DNA of 7,725 bases from Anaerolineales bacterium (lineage in GTDB: Bacteria > Chloroflexota > Anaerolineae > Anaerolineales > Villigracilaceae), in contig JADLCG010000315.1 of assembly GCA_020847355.1 (NCBI GenBank), positions 1-7,725 of the forward strand. The letters are read 5' to 3'. Position 1 is the stretch's first letter. Each line of letters starts with the position of its first letter. A model generated the notes under the pieces. That model was given only the letters and a program-made list of their open reading frames with translations. It did not search any database and was not told where the DNA came from. The position numbers were made by a program, and so were the translations under genes. This document shows, piece after piece, positions 1 through 6,497 of this stretch.

Positions 1-126
1 ATCAATGCCCAGCCGTACCTCTTGCTTTCCCCCGCAATTTGCGTCGCCTTGATCGTCTTGTCCTTCACCTTCCTCGGCGATGGCTTACGCGATGCCCTCG
101 ACCCGCGCATGCGCGGATCGCAATAA
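1..126 (+). CDS. C-terminal end of a DppC-like ABC transporter permease (5' truncated by the window)
   Basis: Only the last 41 residues and the TAA stop are present; the reading frame is open from base 1. The fragment has a hydrophobic helix (about residues 5-25, LLLSPAICVALIVLSFTFLG), followed by the ending G-D-x-L-R-D-x-L-D-P-R-M-R-G. That ending is the standard C-terminus of DppC/OppC-type permeases of the peptide/nickel importer family, which form half of the membrane channel. It is therefore the tail of a separate importer lying upstream, not a part of the operon that follows: a hairpin and a leader of about 150 bases separate them, and the downstream operon has its own DppC-like gene ending in a similar F-A-L-D-R-I-F-N-P-R-L-R. 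The substrate and the rest of the gene cannot be seen. Confidence 0.88.
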   Translation: MNAQPYLLLSPAICVALIVLSFTFLGDGLRDALDPRMRGSQ

Positions 127-138
127 AAATATGCTGAT

Positions 139-175
139 TACAAACACAAGCCGCCTGAAGTGGCTTGTGTTTGTA
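139..175 (+). terminator. Hairpin terminator after the upstream permease gene
   Basis: A perfect 14-bp inverted repeat (TACAAACACAAGCC at 139-152 and its reverse complement at 162-175) encloses a 9-base loop. It starts 12 bases after the TAA of the upstream permease. The 3' arm is T-rich, but no clean run of Ts follows it, so it is not a textbook intrinsic terminator. Position and stem strength make transcription ending or 3'-end protection the most likely role, separating the two transporter units. Confidence 0.7.
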
Positions 176-327
176 TAACGAATGTAACAAAGAAATGGAA
201 AAATAGCCTTGAAATACAATTCATTTCTTCGGCTGAATCTATGAAAAGGAGGTGATGTTATCGGAAGATGGACGGTTCGCTAGCGTAACAATGCTTTTAT
301 TATCAACAACTGTGAGGAGAAAATAAA
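176..327 (+). promoter_or_regulatory. Leader/promoter region of the importer operon
   Basis: This AT-rich, gene-free stretch between the upstream hairpin and the binding-protein start must contain the promoter if the hairpin ends upstream transcription. Partial matches to sigma-70-type elements exist (TTGAAA at 209-214, TACAAT at 215-220, TATTAT at 298-303), but none form a well-spaced -35/-10 pair, so no promoter is placed. The leader also holds a strong isolated Shine-Dalgarno sequence near 246-256 and a small imperfect palindrome (GTTCGCTAGCG-T-AAC, 275-289). The working ribosome binding site of the binding protein is GAGGAG at 314-319, eight bases before its ATG. Confidence 0.4.
244..256 (+). 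promoter_or_regulatory. Isolated near-perfect Shine-Dalgarno sequence without a properly spaced gene
   Basis: AAAAGGAGGTGAT is complementary to almost the whole 3' tail of bacterial 16S rRNA, much stronger than any other ribosome binding site in the window. The next ATG (255-257) is only two bases past the AGGAGG core, too close for normal initiation. It would open a 23-codon frame ending with TAA at 324-326, one base before the binding-protein ATG. A four-codon frame, M-K-R-R, runs through the site from ATG 241 to TGA 253-255. Whether any of these is translated is unknown; a leader peptide, a ribosome stand-by site or a decayed gene start are all possible. Confidence 0.35.
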
Positions 328-2892
328 ATGCGAAAACTGTTTAGTCTATTATCGCTTCTGGTGATTGCCAGCTTGGCGCTCACCGCCTGCGGCGGCGCGG
401 CCACCCAAGCCCCGGCTGTCACTGAAGCGCCTGCGACCCAAGCGCCCGCTACCGAGGCGCCCACCGCCGAGCCTACTGCGGCTCCCACCACCCGTCACGG
501 CGGCTGGCTGGATGAAATTGATTACTCCGTTGTGGATACTCAATCGGCGATCACTCAAATCACTGCTGGCGCGATTGATTTGTTCAGCTATGGCGTGGCT
601 TCCGATAAGCTCGCCGAAATTAAAGATGCCAACCTGTGCTATACCCAATCCTATGGGTTGTACTACGGTTTCATCTTCAACCCCTTCGGCTCTGACAAAC
701 ACGAATATTCCGACGGGCGCTTGAACCCCTTCTCGGATCGCAAAATCCGCGAAGCCATGAACTGGGCGATTGACCGCAACTACATCAATCAAGAAGTTTA
801 TGCTGGCGGCGCCTTGCCGAAAGTTTTGCCCCTCGCCACCCAATTGGTGGATTACACCGATTTGATTGACGTGGCCCGCGGGATCGAAGCCAAGTATGCC
901 TACAATATGACCAAGGCGCAGGAAGTGGTTGACGCGCAAATGGCTGAATTAGGCGCTACCAAAGGCTCAGACGGCAAATGGCAATACGGCGGAAAACCAG
1001 TCACCATCATTCTCTTGATCCGCAACGATGGCGATGGCACCCGCTTGCCGCAAGGCAACTACTTTGCCACCCAACTCGAAGCCCTGGGCTTCACCGTTGA
1101 CCGCAAAGAAGGTAAATCTTCCGAACTCTCCCCGTTATGGATCGGCTCCGATCCTGCCGAAGGTCAATGGGATATTTACACCGGCGGTTGGGCTTCCAAC
1201 GGCTTGAGCCGCGATAACCGCACCATCTTCCAGGAAATGTACCTGCCGGATAGCCCGCAAGGTATTCCGCTATTCACTGCCAATCAGTCCGACGCGAAAT
1301 TCCAACAAGTTGGCGATGATTTGGCGAACGGCAATTACAAGACCCTTGAAGAACGCCACAACTTGATGGCTGAAGCTCTGCCTTTGGCGATTGAAGATTC
1401 TCTCCAAGTGTGGACGGTTGACCTACAAGGCTATTCCCCCTTCCGTTGTGACTTGCAAGTTAGCTCGGATGTAGGCGCGGGCGTGGAAACCACGTTCATG
1501 TCTCCTTACACCATGCGCTTTGCAGATAAAGAAGGCGGCCAAGTTAGAGTCGGCACCACCGCGACAATGTTCACCGATCCGTGGAATCCAGTCAACGGTT
1601 CCAACTGGGTCACCAGCACTTACATTCAGAACGCAACCGGTAGCCGCGGCACTATGCCCGATCCATACACTGGTTTGGCTTGGCCCCTGCGCGCTGAAAA
1701 AGCCGATCTGGTTGTTGAAAAAGGCATTCCGGTTGAATCTAGCTTAGGCTGGGTCAATTTGTCCTTTGAAGATTCCATCACCGTTCCGGCTGACGCCTGG
1801 GTGGATTGGGATCCTGCAACCGGCAAATTCATCACCGCCGCCGAGAAATTCCCAGATGGCACAACTGCTAAGAGCAAATCCGTCATTTACTACCCTGCGG
1901 ATATGTTCGAGACCGTTAAATGGCACGATGGTAGCAATCTCTCTGCCGCCGACTTTGTCATGGCGATGATCGAAGGCTTTGACTATAGCAAAGAAGGTAG
2001 CGCGATCTATGATGAAGATACCGCCGGCAATTTGGAAGCCTTCCTCACGCACTTCAAGGGCGTTCAAATTATCTCGACCGACCCGCTGACCATTGCGACC
2101 TACGACGACAACGTCTATTCAGACGCTGAATTGAACATCACCACTTGGTGGCCCAATTACGGTTATGGCGAAGCTCCTTGGCAAACGATCGCCGTTGGTA
2201 ACGCCGCCGTTGCCGCGAAAGAACTCGCTTGGGGAACTGGTCAGGCTGACCGCTTTGAGAAAGAATGGATGAGCCTCATCGGTGGACCGAGCTTGGAAAT
2301 CTTATCCACATATTTGGATAAGGCTATTACCGATAAAACCATCCCGTATCCTGAAGTGATGAGCGCTTACCTCACCGCTGACGAAGCGGCGGCTCGCTAT
2401 ACCGCCCTCAAGGATTGGTATACCGCTCGCGGCCACTTCTGGGATGGAACTGGTCCTTACTACCTCGAGTCTGTTGATCTGAACGCCGGCTCTGCGGTGG
2501 TTAAGAACAATGCGGACTTCCCCGATTTAGCCGACCGCTGGTCCAAGTTTGGACAAGCGCCGTTAGCGGAAGCGGTCCTCGAAGGCCCGTCTCAGATCAA
2601 GATTGGCGAAGCGGCTGATTTCACCGCCACCTTCACCTACAAAGCCTCTGGCGATGCCTACCCAACCGCCGATATCAAAGCCGTCAAGTTCTTGCTCTAT
2701 GACGAAACCGGCGCGACCGTCTATGTTGGCGAAGGCTCTGCCACTGGCGATGACGGCGTTTACACGCTCACCATCCCAGCGGACGTTTCTGCGAAACTGG
2801 TCGCAGGCTCCGGCAGAATCGAAGTGGCTGGCGTGATGATCCCCGTCGCCATTCCGGCGTTCGCCTCAGTAGATTACGTGGTTATGCCTTAA
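328..2892 (+). CDS. Very large lipoprotein solute-binding protein of the peptide/oligosaccharide class (SBP_bac_5-like), with apparently swapped halves
   Basis: This is the extracytoplasmic, lipid-anchored receptor of the importer encoded downstream. A signal peptide (residues 1-20, MRKL plus a hydrophobic core) ends in the lipobox L-T-A-C with Cys21 as the anchored residue. A tether of about 35 residues rich in Ala, Pro, Thr and Glu follows. The rest matches the cluster-C (DppA/OppA) family but in unusual order. Residues about 58-398 resemble the normal C-terminal half (W-L-D-E-I, A-G-A-I-D at the start, then I-R-E-A-M-N-W-A-I-D-R at 140-150). Residues about 403-738 resemble the normal N-terminal half (G-G-Q-V-R-V-G at 403-409, W-H-D-G at 532-535, G-T-G-P-Y at 707-711). 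Residues about 745-854 look like an added beta-rich, Ig-like domain. At 854 aa it is far longer than the usual 500-600. GAGGAG at 314-319 supports the ATG. Two cysteines (104 and 374) could form a disulfide. The ligand is unknown. The binding-protein identity is firm; the swapped order is a reading by eye. Confidence 0.93.
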   Translation: MRKLFSLLSLLVIASLALTACGGAATQAPAVTEAPATQAPATEAPTAEPTAAPTTRHGGWLDEIDYSVVDTQSAITQITAGAIDLFSYGVASDKLAEIKDANLCYTQSYGLYYGFIFNPFGSDKHEYSDGRLNPFSDRKIREAMNWAIDRNYINQEVYAGGALPKVLPLATQLVDYTDLIDVARGIEAKYAYNMTKAQEVVDAQMAELGATKGSDGKWQYGGKPVTIILLIRNDGDGTRLPQGNYFATQLEALGFTVDRKEGKSSELSPLWIGSDPAEGQWDIYTGGWASNGLSRDNRTIFQEMYLPDSPQGIPLFTANQSDAKFQQVGDDLANGNYKTLEERHNLMAEALPLAIEDSLQVWTVDLQGYSPFRCDLQVSSDVGAGVETTFMSPYTMRFADKEGGQVRVGTTATMFTDPWNPVNGSNWVTSTYIQNATGSRGTMPDPYTGLAWPLRAEKADLVVEKGIPVESSLGWVNLSFEDSITVPADAWVDWDPATGKFITAAEKFPDGTTAKSKSVIYYPADMFETVKWHDGSNLSAADFVMAMIEGFDYSKEGSAIYDEDTAGNLEAFLTHFKGVQIISTDPLTIATYDDNVYSDAELNITTWWPNYGYGEAPWQTIAVGNAAVAAKELAWGTGQADRFEKEWMSLIGGPSLEILSTYLDKAITDKTIPYPEVMSAYLTADEAAARYTALKDWYTARGHFWDGTGPYYLESVDLNAGSAVVKNNADFPDLADRWSKFGQAPLAEAVLEGPSQIKIGEAADFTATFTYKASGDAYPTADIKAVKFLLYDETGATVYVGEGSATGDDGVYTLTIPADVSAKLVAGSGRIEVAGVMIPVAIPAFASVDYVVMP

Positions 2893-2911
2893 GCTTTAGT
2901 TCGTGTAATTC

Positions 2912-2943
2912 TGAGGGGCAAGAGCAATTGCTCTTGCCCCTCA
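2912..2943 (+). terminator. Perfect palindrome hairpin between binding-protein and permease genes
   Basis: A 32-base perfect palindrome with 16-base arms (TGAGGGGCAAGAGCAA and its reverse complement) lies 19 bases after the binding-protein stop. No T-run follows the 3' arm. As RNA it would form a very stable GC-rich stem with a small AATT loop. Hairpins in this place are common in binding-protein-dependent importer operons, where partial termination or protection of the upstream message gives more receptor than channel. Because DNA continues to the permease genes on the same strand with no clear new promoter, partial read-through is the likeliest role. Confidence 0.7.
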
Positions 2944-3049
2944 ACGCTTGTCAGCAACAGACGTTAGGCAGGTTTCTAAAGACTGAGTTGGAATAGAACT
3001 TGCGCCTTTGGAAACTTTTGCGTAATAGACTACGAAATGTGAGGATCGA

Positions 3050-4189
3050 ATGTCCACAGAATCTTTAACTGCTCCAACAAAAGACTCGCCGATACCCAAA
3101 AAAATATCAGCCAATAGCGCCGTTATTCGCGTGGCAAAATTTACGGCGATCAGAATCTTAACGATGATGATCACCGTGGCGATTGGCGTGTATCTCACAA
3201 TTTTGATCGCCAACATGGGCGGCTATGTGGATACGATCATGCGTAATGAGATTCGTGAAGGCACGACCATGAAGATTTTAGCGGATCCTACTTTGCGTAA
3301 CATAACGCCTGAAGAAAAACAAAAATTGATTCAGAAAAAAATTGCCTCAGAAGAAAAGCGTCTTGGGCTGGATCAGCCTTTCGCGATTCGCTCCGTGCGT
3401 TATTTAGGCAATAGCCTCATACTGAATTTGGGACGCTCGCTTCACATGACCAGCGATCACGGCTCAAAAGAAGTCCGCCTGATTTTGCTCGAACGTCTCC
3501 CCGCCACCCTGCTTTTGGCGGGCGTTTCCCAGCTTTTCTTATTTTTCGGAAGTATTTTTATCGCCCTGCCGCTCTCTCGGAAATACGGCAGTTGGCTGGA
3601 TAAACTGACCATCGCGCTTTCGCCCACCTCGGCAGTGCCGGGCTGGTTTTACGGAATTTTCTTTATTTTGATTTTTGCGGCAATCCTCAAAGTATTGCCG
3701 TTTGGCGGGCTGGTTGATTCCCCGCCGCCGACGAATTCTTTTGACTATGGACTTAACGTGCTCAAGCATCTGATCCTTCCGGCGCTATCCCTGATTGTCA
3801 GCGCTATTTTCTTGAGCATTTATAGCTGGCGAACTTTCTTCCTAATCTACTCCAGCGAGGATTATGTGGAAGTGGCAAAGGCGAAGGGGCTTCCGCCGCG
3901 CGATGTTGAGAATCGCTACATTCTGCGCCCTACCCTCCCCACGATCATCACAAATTTTGCCCTTTTGGTGATTACCTTATGGACGGGCTTCACCATCACT
4001 GAAACCGTCTTCGTCTGGCCCGGGTTGGGGATTACGCTCTTCCGCGCAATCGGCGCCTACGATACGCCCGTCATCGTTGGCTCTACAATTATTTATGCCT
4101 ATCTCTTGGCGCTGACCGTCCTCTTACTTGACTTTGTTTACGCCCTCGTTGACCCCAGAGTTAAAGTTGGCGCAGGAAGCCCCCAATGA
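3050..4189 (+). CDS. DppB/OppB-like ABC transporter permease
   Basis: This inner-membrane protein (379 aa) forms one half of the solute channel with the next gene's product. A hydrophilic N-terminus of about 30 residues leads to a first helix (about 31-55). A long extracytoplasmic loop (about 57-118) follows, ending in the family-typical E-K-R-L-G-L-D-Q-P (102-110) and Y-L-G-N-S. The BPD_transp_1 core contains helices at about 150-173, 195-215, 240-262, 300-323 and 341-367. The ATPase-contacting EAA loop is at about 270-302 (E-D-Y-V-E-V-A-K-A-K-G, then I-L-R-P-T-L-P). The ending V-D-P-R-V-K is typical. GAGGA at 3041-3045 sits four bases before the ATG. Its TGA overlaps the next ATG by four bases (ATGA), implying coupled translation of the two channel halves. 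It is slightly longer than E. coli DppB (339 aa), mostly in the N-terminus and first loop. Confidence 0.93.
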   Translation: MSTESLTAPTKDSPIPKKISANSAVIRVAKFTAIRILTMMITVAIGVYLTILIANMGGYVDTIMRNEIREGTTMKILADPTLRNITPEEKQKLIQKKIASEEKRLGLDQPFAIRSVRYLGNSLILNLGRSLHMTSDHGSKEVRLILLERLPATLLLAGVSQLFLFFGSIFIALPLSRKYGSWLDKLTIALSPTSAVPGWFYGIFFILIFAAILKVLPFGGLVDSPPPTNSFDYGLNVLKHLILPALSLIVSAIFLSIYSWRTFFLIYSSEDYVEVAKAKGLPPRDVENRYILRPTLPTIITNFALLVITLWTGFTITETVFVWPGLGITLFRAIGAYDTPVIVGSTIIYAYLLALTVLLLDFVYALVDPRVKVGAGSPQ

Positions 4190-5523
4190 CCGCATTGAAA
4201 AACACCTTTCGCGAACTGATGCAATACCCTTCGGCTATGATCGGAGCGGTGACCATCCTTTTTTTATTGGGCGTCGCCGCTTACGCTTTGGCGACCATCC
4301 CGTATGACGAGGCGGTGCGGCTCTGGCGCGGCGGCGAAGACGTTTGGTATCAAAATCCAAAATACGCCGCTCCGTCTTGGTATAACCTCTTCTCAAAAAC
4401 GAAGAAGCCAATCTCGTTCAAAGTGAGCACGACTGAAGGCGATATGACCAAGACCGTGACTCCCGCCAGCGCGGATATTTCCGCCGTGAATATAGACTAT
4501 TCATTTGAATATGAATATGATACGCCTCCGCAAGAGATGACCTTATATTTCACGACCACTTTTGAAAAAAAACTCCCTTTTGCCGCGATCACTTTGCTCA
4601 CGCCCGACGGGCGAAAAGTCAAAATTGCCAATATTGCCGTGGATCGTAAAACTACGTATCGCACTTCTCAAGACCTGAAACTTCAAAAAACTTTGAAGAC
4701 TGAAAAAGTGATGAACGCGCTCTTCCAAAACCCAGATACGGGCAAGGTCGCCAAAGGCACATATCAATTGGTAATCGAAGGCACGACCTTTGAAAGCAAG
4801 TCGGATATGGATGTTGAGTTCGTGATGCACGGCGATCTGTACGGCTTGGCTGGCACGGATAAATACCGCCGCGATCTCTTCCTGCCTTTGTTATACGGCA
4901 CGCCGATTGCGCTGGCGTTTGGTCTGGTTGCCGCTTTAGGCACCGCCTTCCTGACGATGATCATCGCCGCGATTGGCACTTGGTATGGCGGCTGGATTGA
5001 CGAATTAATTCAGCGTATTACCGAAGTCAACCTCGTCCTCCCATTTTTGGCGATTTTGATCATGGTCGGCACGTTCTACTCGCGGAGCATTTGGCTCATG
5101 CTTGGGCTGACCATCGCCCTGGGCATTTTCGGCGGGTCTATTAAATCGTATCGCGCGATCTTCCTGCAATCCAAAGAGGCAAGCTACATTGAGGCGGCGC
5201 GCGCTTATGGCGCTTCCAGCGGACGCATTATCTTCACTTACTTGATTCCGCGCATGATCCCATTGTTAATCCCCACTTTGGTATCTTCCGTTCCGGGCTA
5301 TGTATTCTTGGAGGCTTCGCTGGCGGTGCTTGGCTTGGGCGATCCACTTTTGCCAACTTGGGGTAAAGTCATCAACGACGCTTTTACCGACGGCGCTTTA
5401 TATCAAGGCCGTTATTATTGGGTGCTTGAACCAGCCGTCTTGTTAATGTTCACCGGCTTAGGCTTTGCCATGCTTGGTTTCGCGCTCGACCGCATTTTCA
5501 ACCCGAGACTGAGGGACATATAG
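4186..5523 (+). CDS. DppC/OppC-like ABC transporter permease with a large extracytoplasmic insertion
   Basis: This is the second channel half of the importer (445 aa). Helix 1 (about 16-38) is followed by the usual A-P-S-W segment (62-65). A region of about 150 residues (66-216) then comes that ordinary DppC proteins lack. It is hydrophilic with alternating beta-like segments and no cysteine. The normal sequence resumes at L-A-G-T-D-K-Y-R-R-D-L-F (221-232), the equivalent of the common G-T-D-x-x-G-R-D motif, with Arg in place of Gly. Helices follow at about 237-268, 282-296, 301-318, 358-382 and 411-434. The EAA loop is clear at about 331-359 (E-A-S-Y-I-E-A-A-R-A-Y-G, then L-I-P-R-M-I-P), and the protein ends F-N-P-R-L-R-D-I. 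E. coli DppC is about 300 aa, so the insertion explains the extra length. AGGA at 4174-4177 and the 4-bp overlap with the preceding gene support the start. Confidence 0.93.
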   Translation: MTALKNTFRELMQYPSAMIGAVTILFLLGVAAYALATIPYDEAVRLWRGGEDVWYQNPKYAAPSWYNLFSKTKKPISFKVSTTEGDMTKTVTPASADISAVNIDYSFEYEYDTPPQEMTLYFTTTFEKKLPFAAITLLTPDGRKVKIANIAVDRKTTYRTSQDLKLQKTLKTEKVMNALFQNPDTGKVAKGTYQLVIEGTTFESKSDMDVEFVMHGDLYGLAGTDKYRRDLFLPLLYGTPIALAFGLVAALGTAFLTMIIAAIGTWYGGWIDELIQRITEVNLVLPFLAILIMVGTFYSRSIWLMLGLTIALGIFGGSIKSYRAIFLQSKEASYIEAARAYGASSGRIIFTYLIPRMIPLLIPTLVSSVPGYVFLEASLAVLGLGDPLLPTWGKVINDAFTDGALYQGRYYWVLEPAVLLMFTGLGFAMLGFALDRIFNPRLRDI

Positions 5524-5527
5524 CGTT

Positions 5528-6496
5528 ATGAATCAAAACGAGAAACTCCTCCAAATCGAAGATTTAGTTTTGCACTTCAACACTGCGCGCGGACCAGTTC
5601 AAGCGGTGGACGGCGTCCATTTTAATTTGGATAGCAATCGGGCGGTCGTCGTCTTAGGCGAATCCGGATGCGGAAAAAGCTCGCTCGCCAAAGCGATTCT
5701 GCGCCTCCTTCCGCGTAATGCGGGAACGTATCAAGGGCATATCTATCTCAATGGAAAAGATATTATGCAACTTGACGAAGAAGAATTTCGGCAGAATATC
5801 CGCTGGGCTTCCATCTCGATGGTTCCGCAAGCCGCCATGAACTCGCTCAACCCGGTTTTGCGCGTGGGCGAGCAAGTCGCCGAACCGGCGATCATTCACT
5901 TGAATATCAGCAAGGAAGAAGCGCTTTCGTTGGTCAAGAAAATGTTTCAGCATGTGGGCGTGCCGGAAGATTTTATCAACCGCTACCCGTTTGAATTGAG
6001 CGGCGGGATGCGTCAGCGCGTGGCGATTGCTATGGCTTTGGTCACTTCGCCGTATTTGATTATCTTGGACGAACCGACTTCCGCATTAGACGTTTTGACG
6101 CAAGCGAACATCTTCAACGTTTTGAAGCGCCTCAAACATGAATTGGGCATTAGCTTCATCCTCATCACGCATGATATCGCCACCTCCAGCGAACTTGCCG
6201 ATGACGTTGCCGTGATGTACGCCGGTCAGATCGTGGAAGTCAGCGACGCGCACCGCTTCTTCACCGCGCCTTTGCATCCTTATTCCAAAAAACTTATGGC
6301 GAGTGTGCCAAGATTGCACGGCGATACCGAGCCGGAATTCATCACCGGCCGCCCGCCGAGCTTGATTAACTTGCCCAAAGGCTGTCGCTTTGCCGATCGT
6401 TGCCCCTCGCGCTTTGAAAAATGCGTTGAAGAACCGCCCACCGTTGAAGTGGACGGACGGCAAGTTAAATGTTGGTTATATTCCTCAGGAGCATAA
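5528..6496 (+). CDS. DppD/OppD-like ABC transporter ATPase
   Basis: This cytoplasmic ATPase (322 aa) powers the importer and probably pairs with the next gene's product. All nucleotide-binding motifs are present: Walker A G-E-S-G-C-G-K-S (44-51), Q-loop Gln101, signature L-S-G-G-M-R-Q-R (157-164), Walker B Y-L-I-I-L-D-E-P (176-183), D-loop S-A-L-D and H-loop His215. The C-terminal oligopeptide-transporter extension begins L-H-P-Y (249-252) and carries four cysteines at 286, 292, 299 and 315. This arrangement binds a 4Fe-4S cluster in characterised OppD-type proteins. The ATG lies four bases after the permease stop; the best ribosome site, GAGGG at 5511-5515, is 12 bases upstream, rather distant, so coupling to the preceding gene may matter. 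The length is normal for the family and no motif residue is missing. Confidence 0.95.
   Translation: MNQNEKLLQIEDLVLHFNTARGPVQAVDGVHFNLDSNRAVVVLGESGCGKSSLAKAILRLLPRNAGTYQGHIYLNGKDIMQLDEEEFRQNIRWASISMVPQAAMNSLNPVLRVGEQVAEPAIIHLNISKEEALSLVKKMFQHVGVPEDFINRYPFELSGGMRQRVAIAMALVTSPYLIILDEPTSALDVLTQANIFNVLKRLKHELGISFILITHDIATSSELADDVAVMYAGQIVEVSDAHRFFTAPLHPYSKKLMASVPRLHGDTEPEFITGRPPSLINLPKGCRFADRCPSRFEKCVEEPPTVEVDGRQVKCWLYSSGA
6486..6491 (+). promoter_or_regulatory. Ribosome binding site fixing the start of the second ATPase
   Basis: CAGGAG ends six bases before the ATG at 6498, an ideal spacing. The open frame extends 36 codons further upstream to ATG 6390, but that part lies wholly inside the first ATPase gene and encodes nothing family-like. 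The start is therefore placed at 6498. Confidence 0.8.
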
Positions 6497-6497
6497 G

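Noticed and set aside
190..229. Eight-base inverted repeat AAGAAATG...CATTTCTT in the leader
   Set aside because: The stem is AT-rich and short with a 24-base loop, expected by chance in such a sequence, and competes with other equally weak pairings.
209..245. TTGAAA (209-214) paired with a downstream -10 element as the operon promoter
   Set aside because: No -10-like hexamer stands at 16-18 bases; the nearest candidate, TATGAA at 240-245, is 25 bases away.
255..326. A 23-codon frame after the strong Shine-Dalgarno as a definite gene
   Set aside because: The start is only two bases from the Shine-Dalgarno core and the peptide has no recognisable feature, so it is reported as an observation and not as a coding sequence.
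397..492. Repetitive Ala/Pro/Thr/Glu codons as a DNA repeat or recombination site
   Set aside because: They encode the low-complexity tether commonly found after the lipid-anchored cysteine; the repetition is at protein level and imperfect in DNA.
349..939. A 196-codon open frame on the minus strand inside the binding-protein gene
   Set aside because: It lies wholly opposite a gene with a clear signal peptide and family motifs, has no recognisable domain, and reads as the mirror of the codon pattern of the + strand gene.
6390..6497. Extended start (ATG 6390) for the second ATPase
   Set aside because: The 36 extra codons overlap the end of the first ATPase, show no family similarity and lack a suitable ribosome site, whereas ATG 6498 has CAGGAG six bases upstream.
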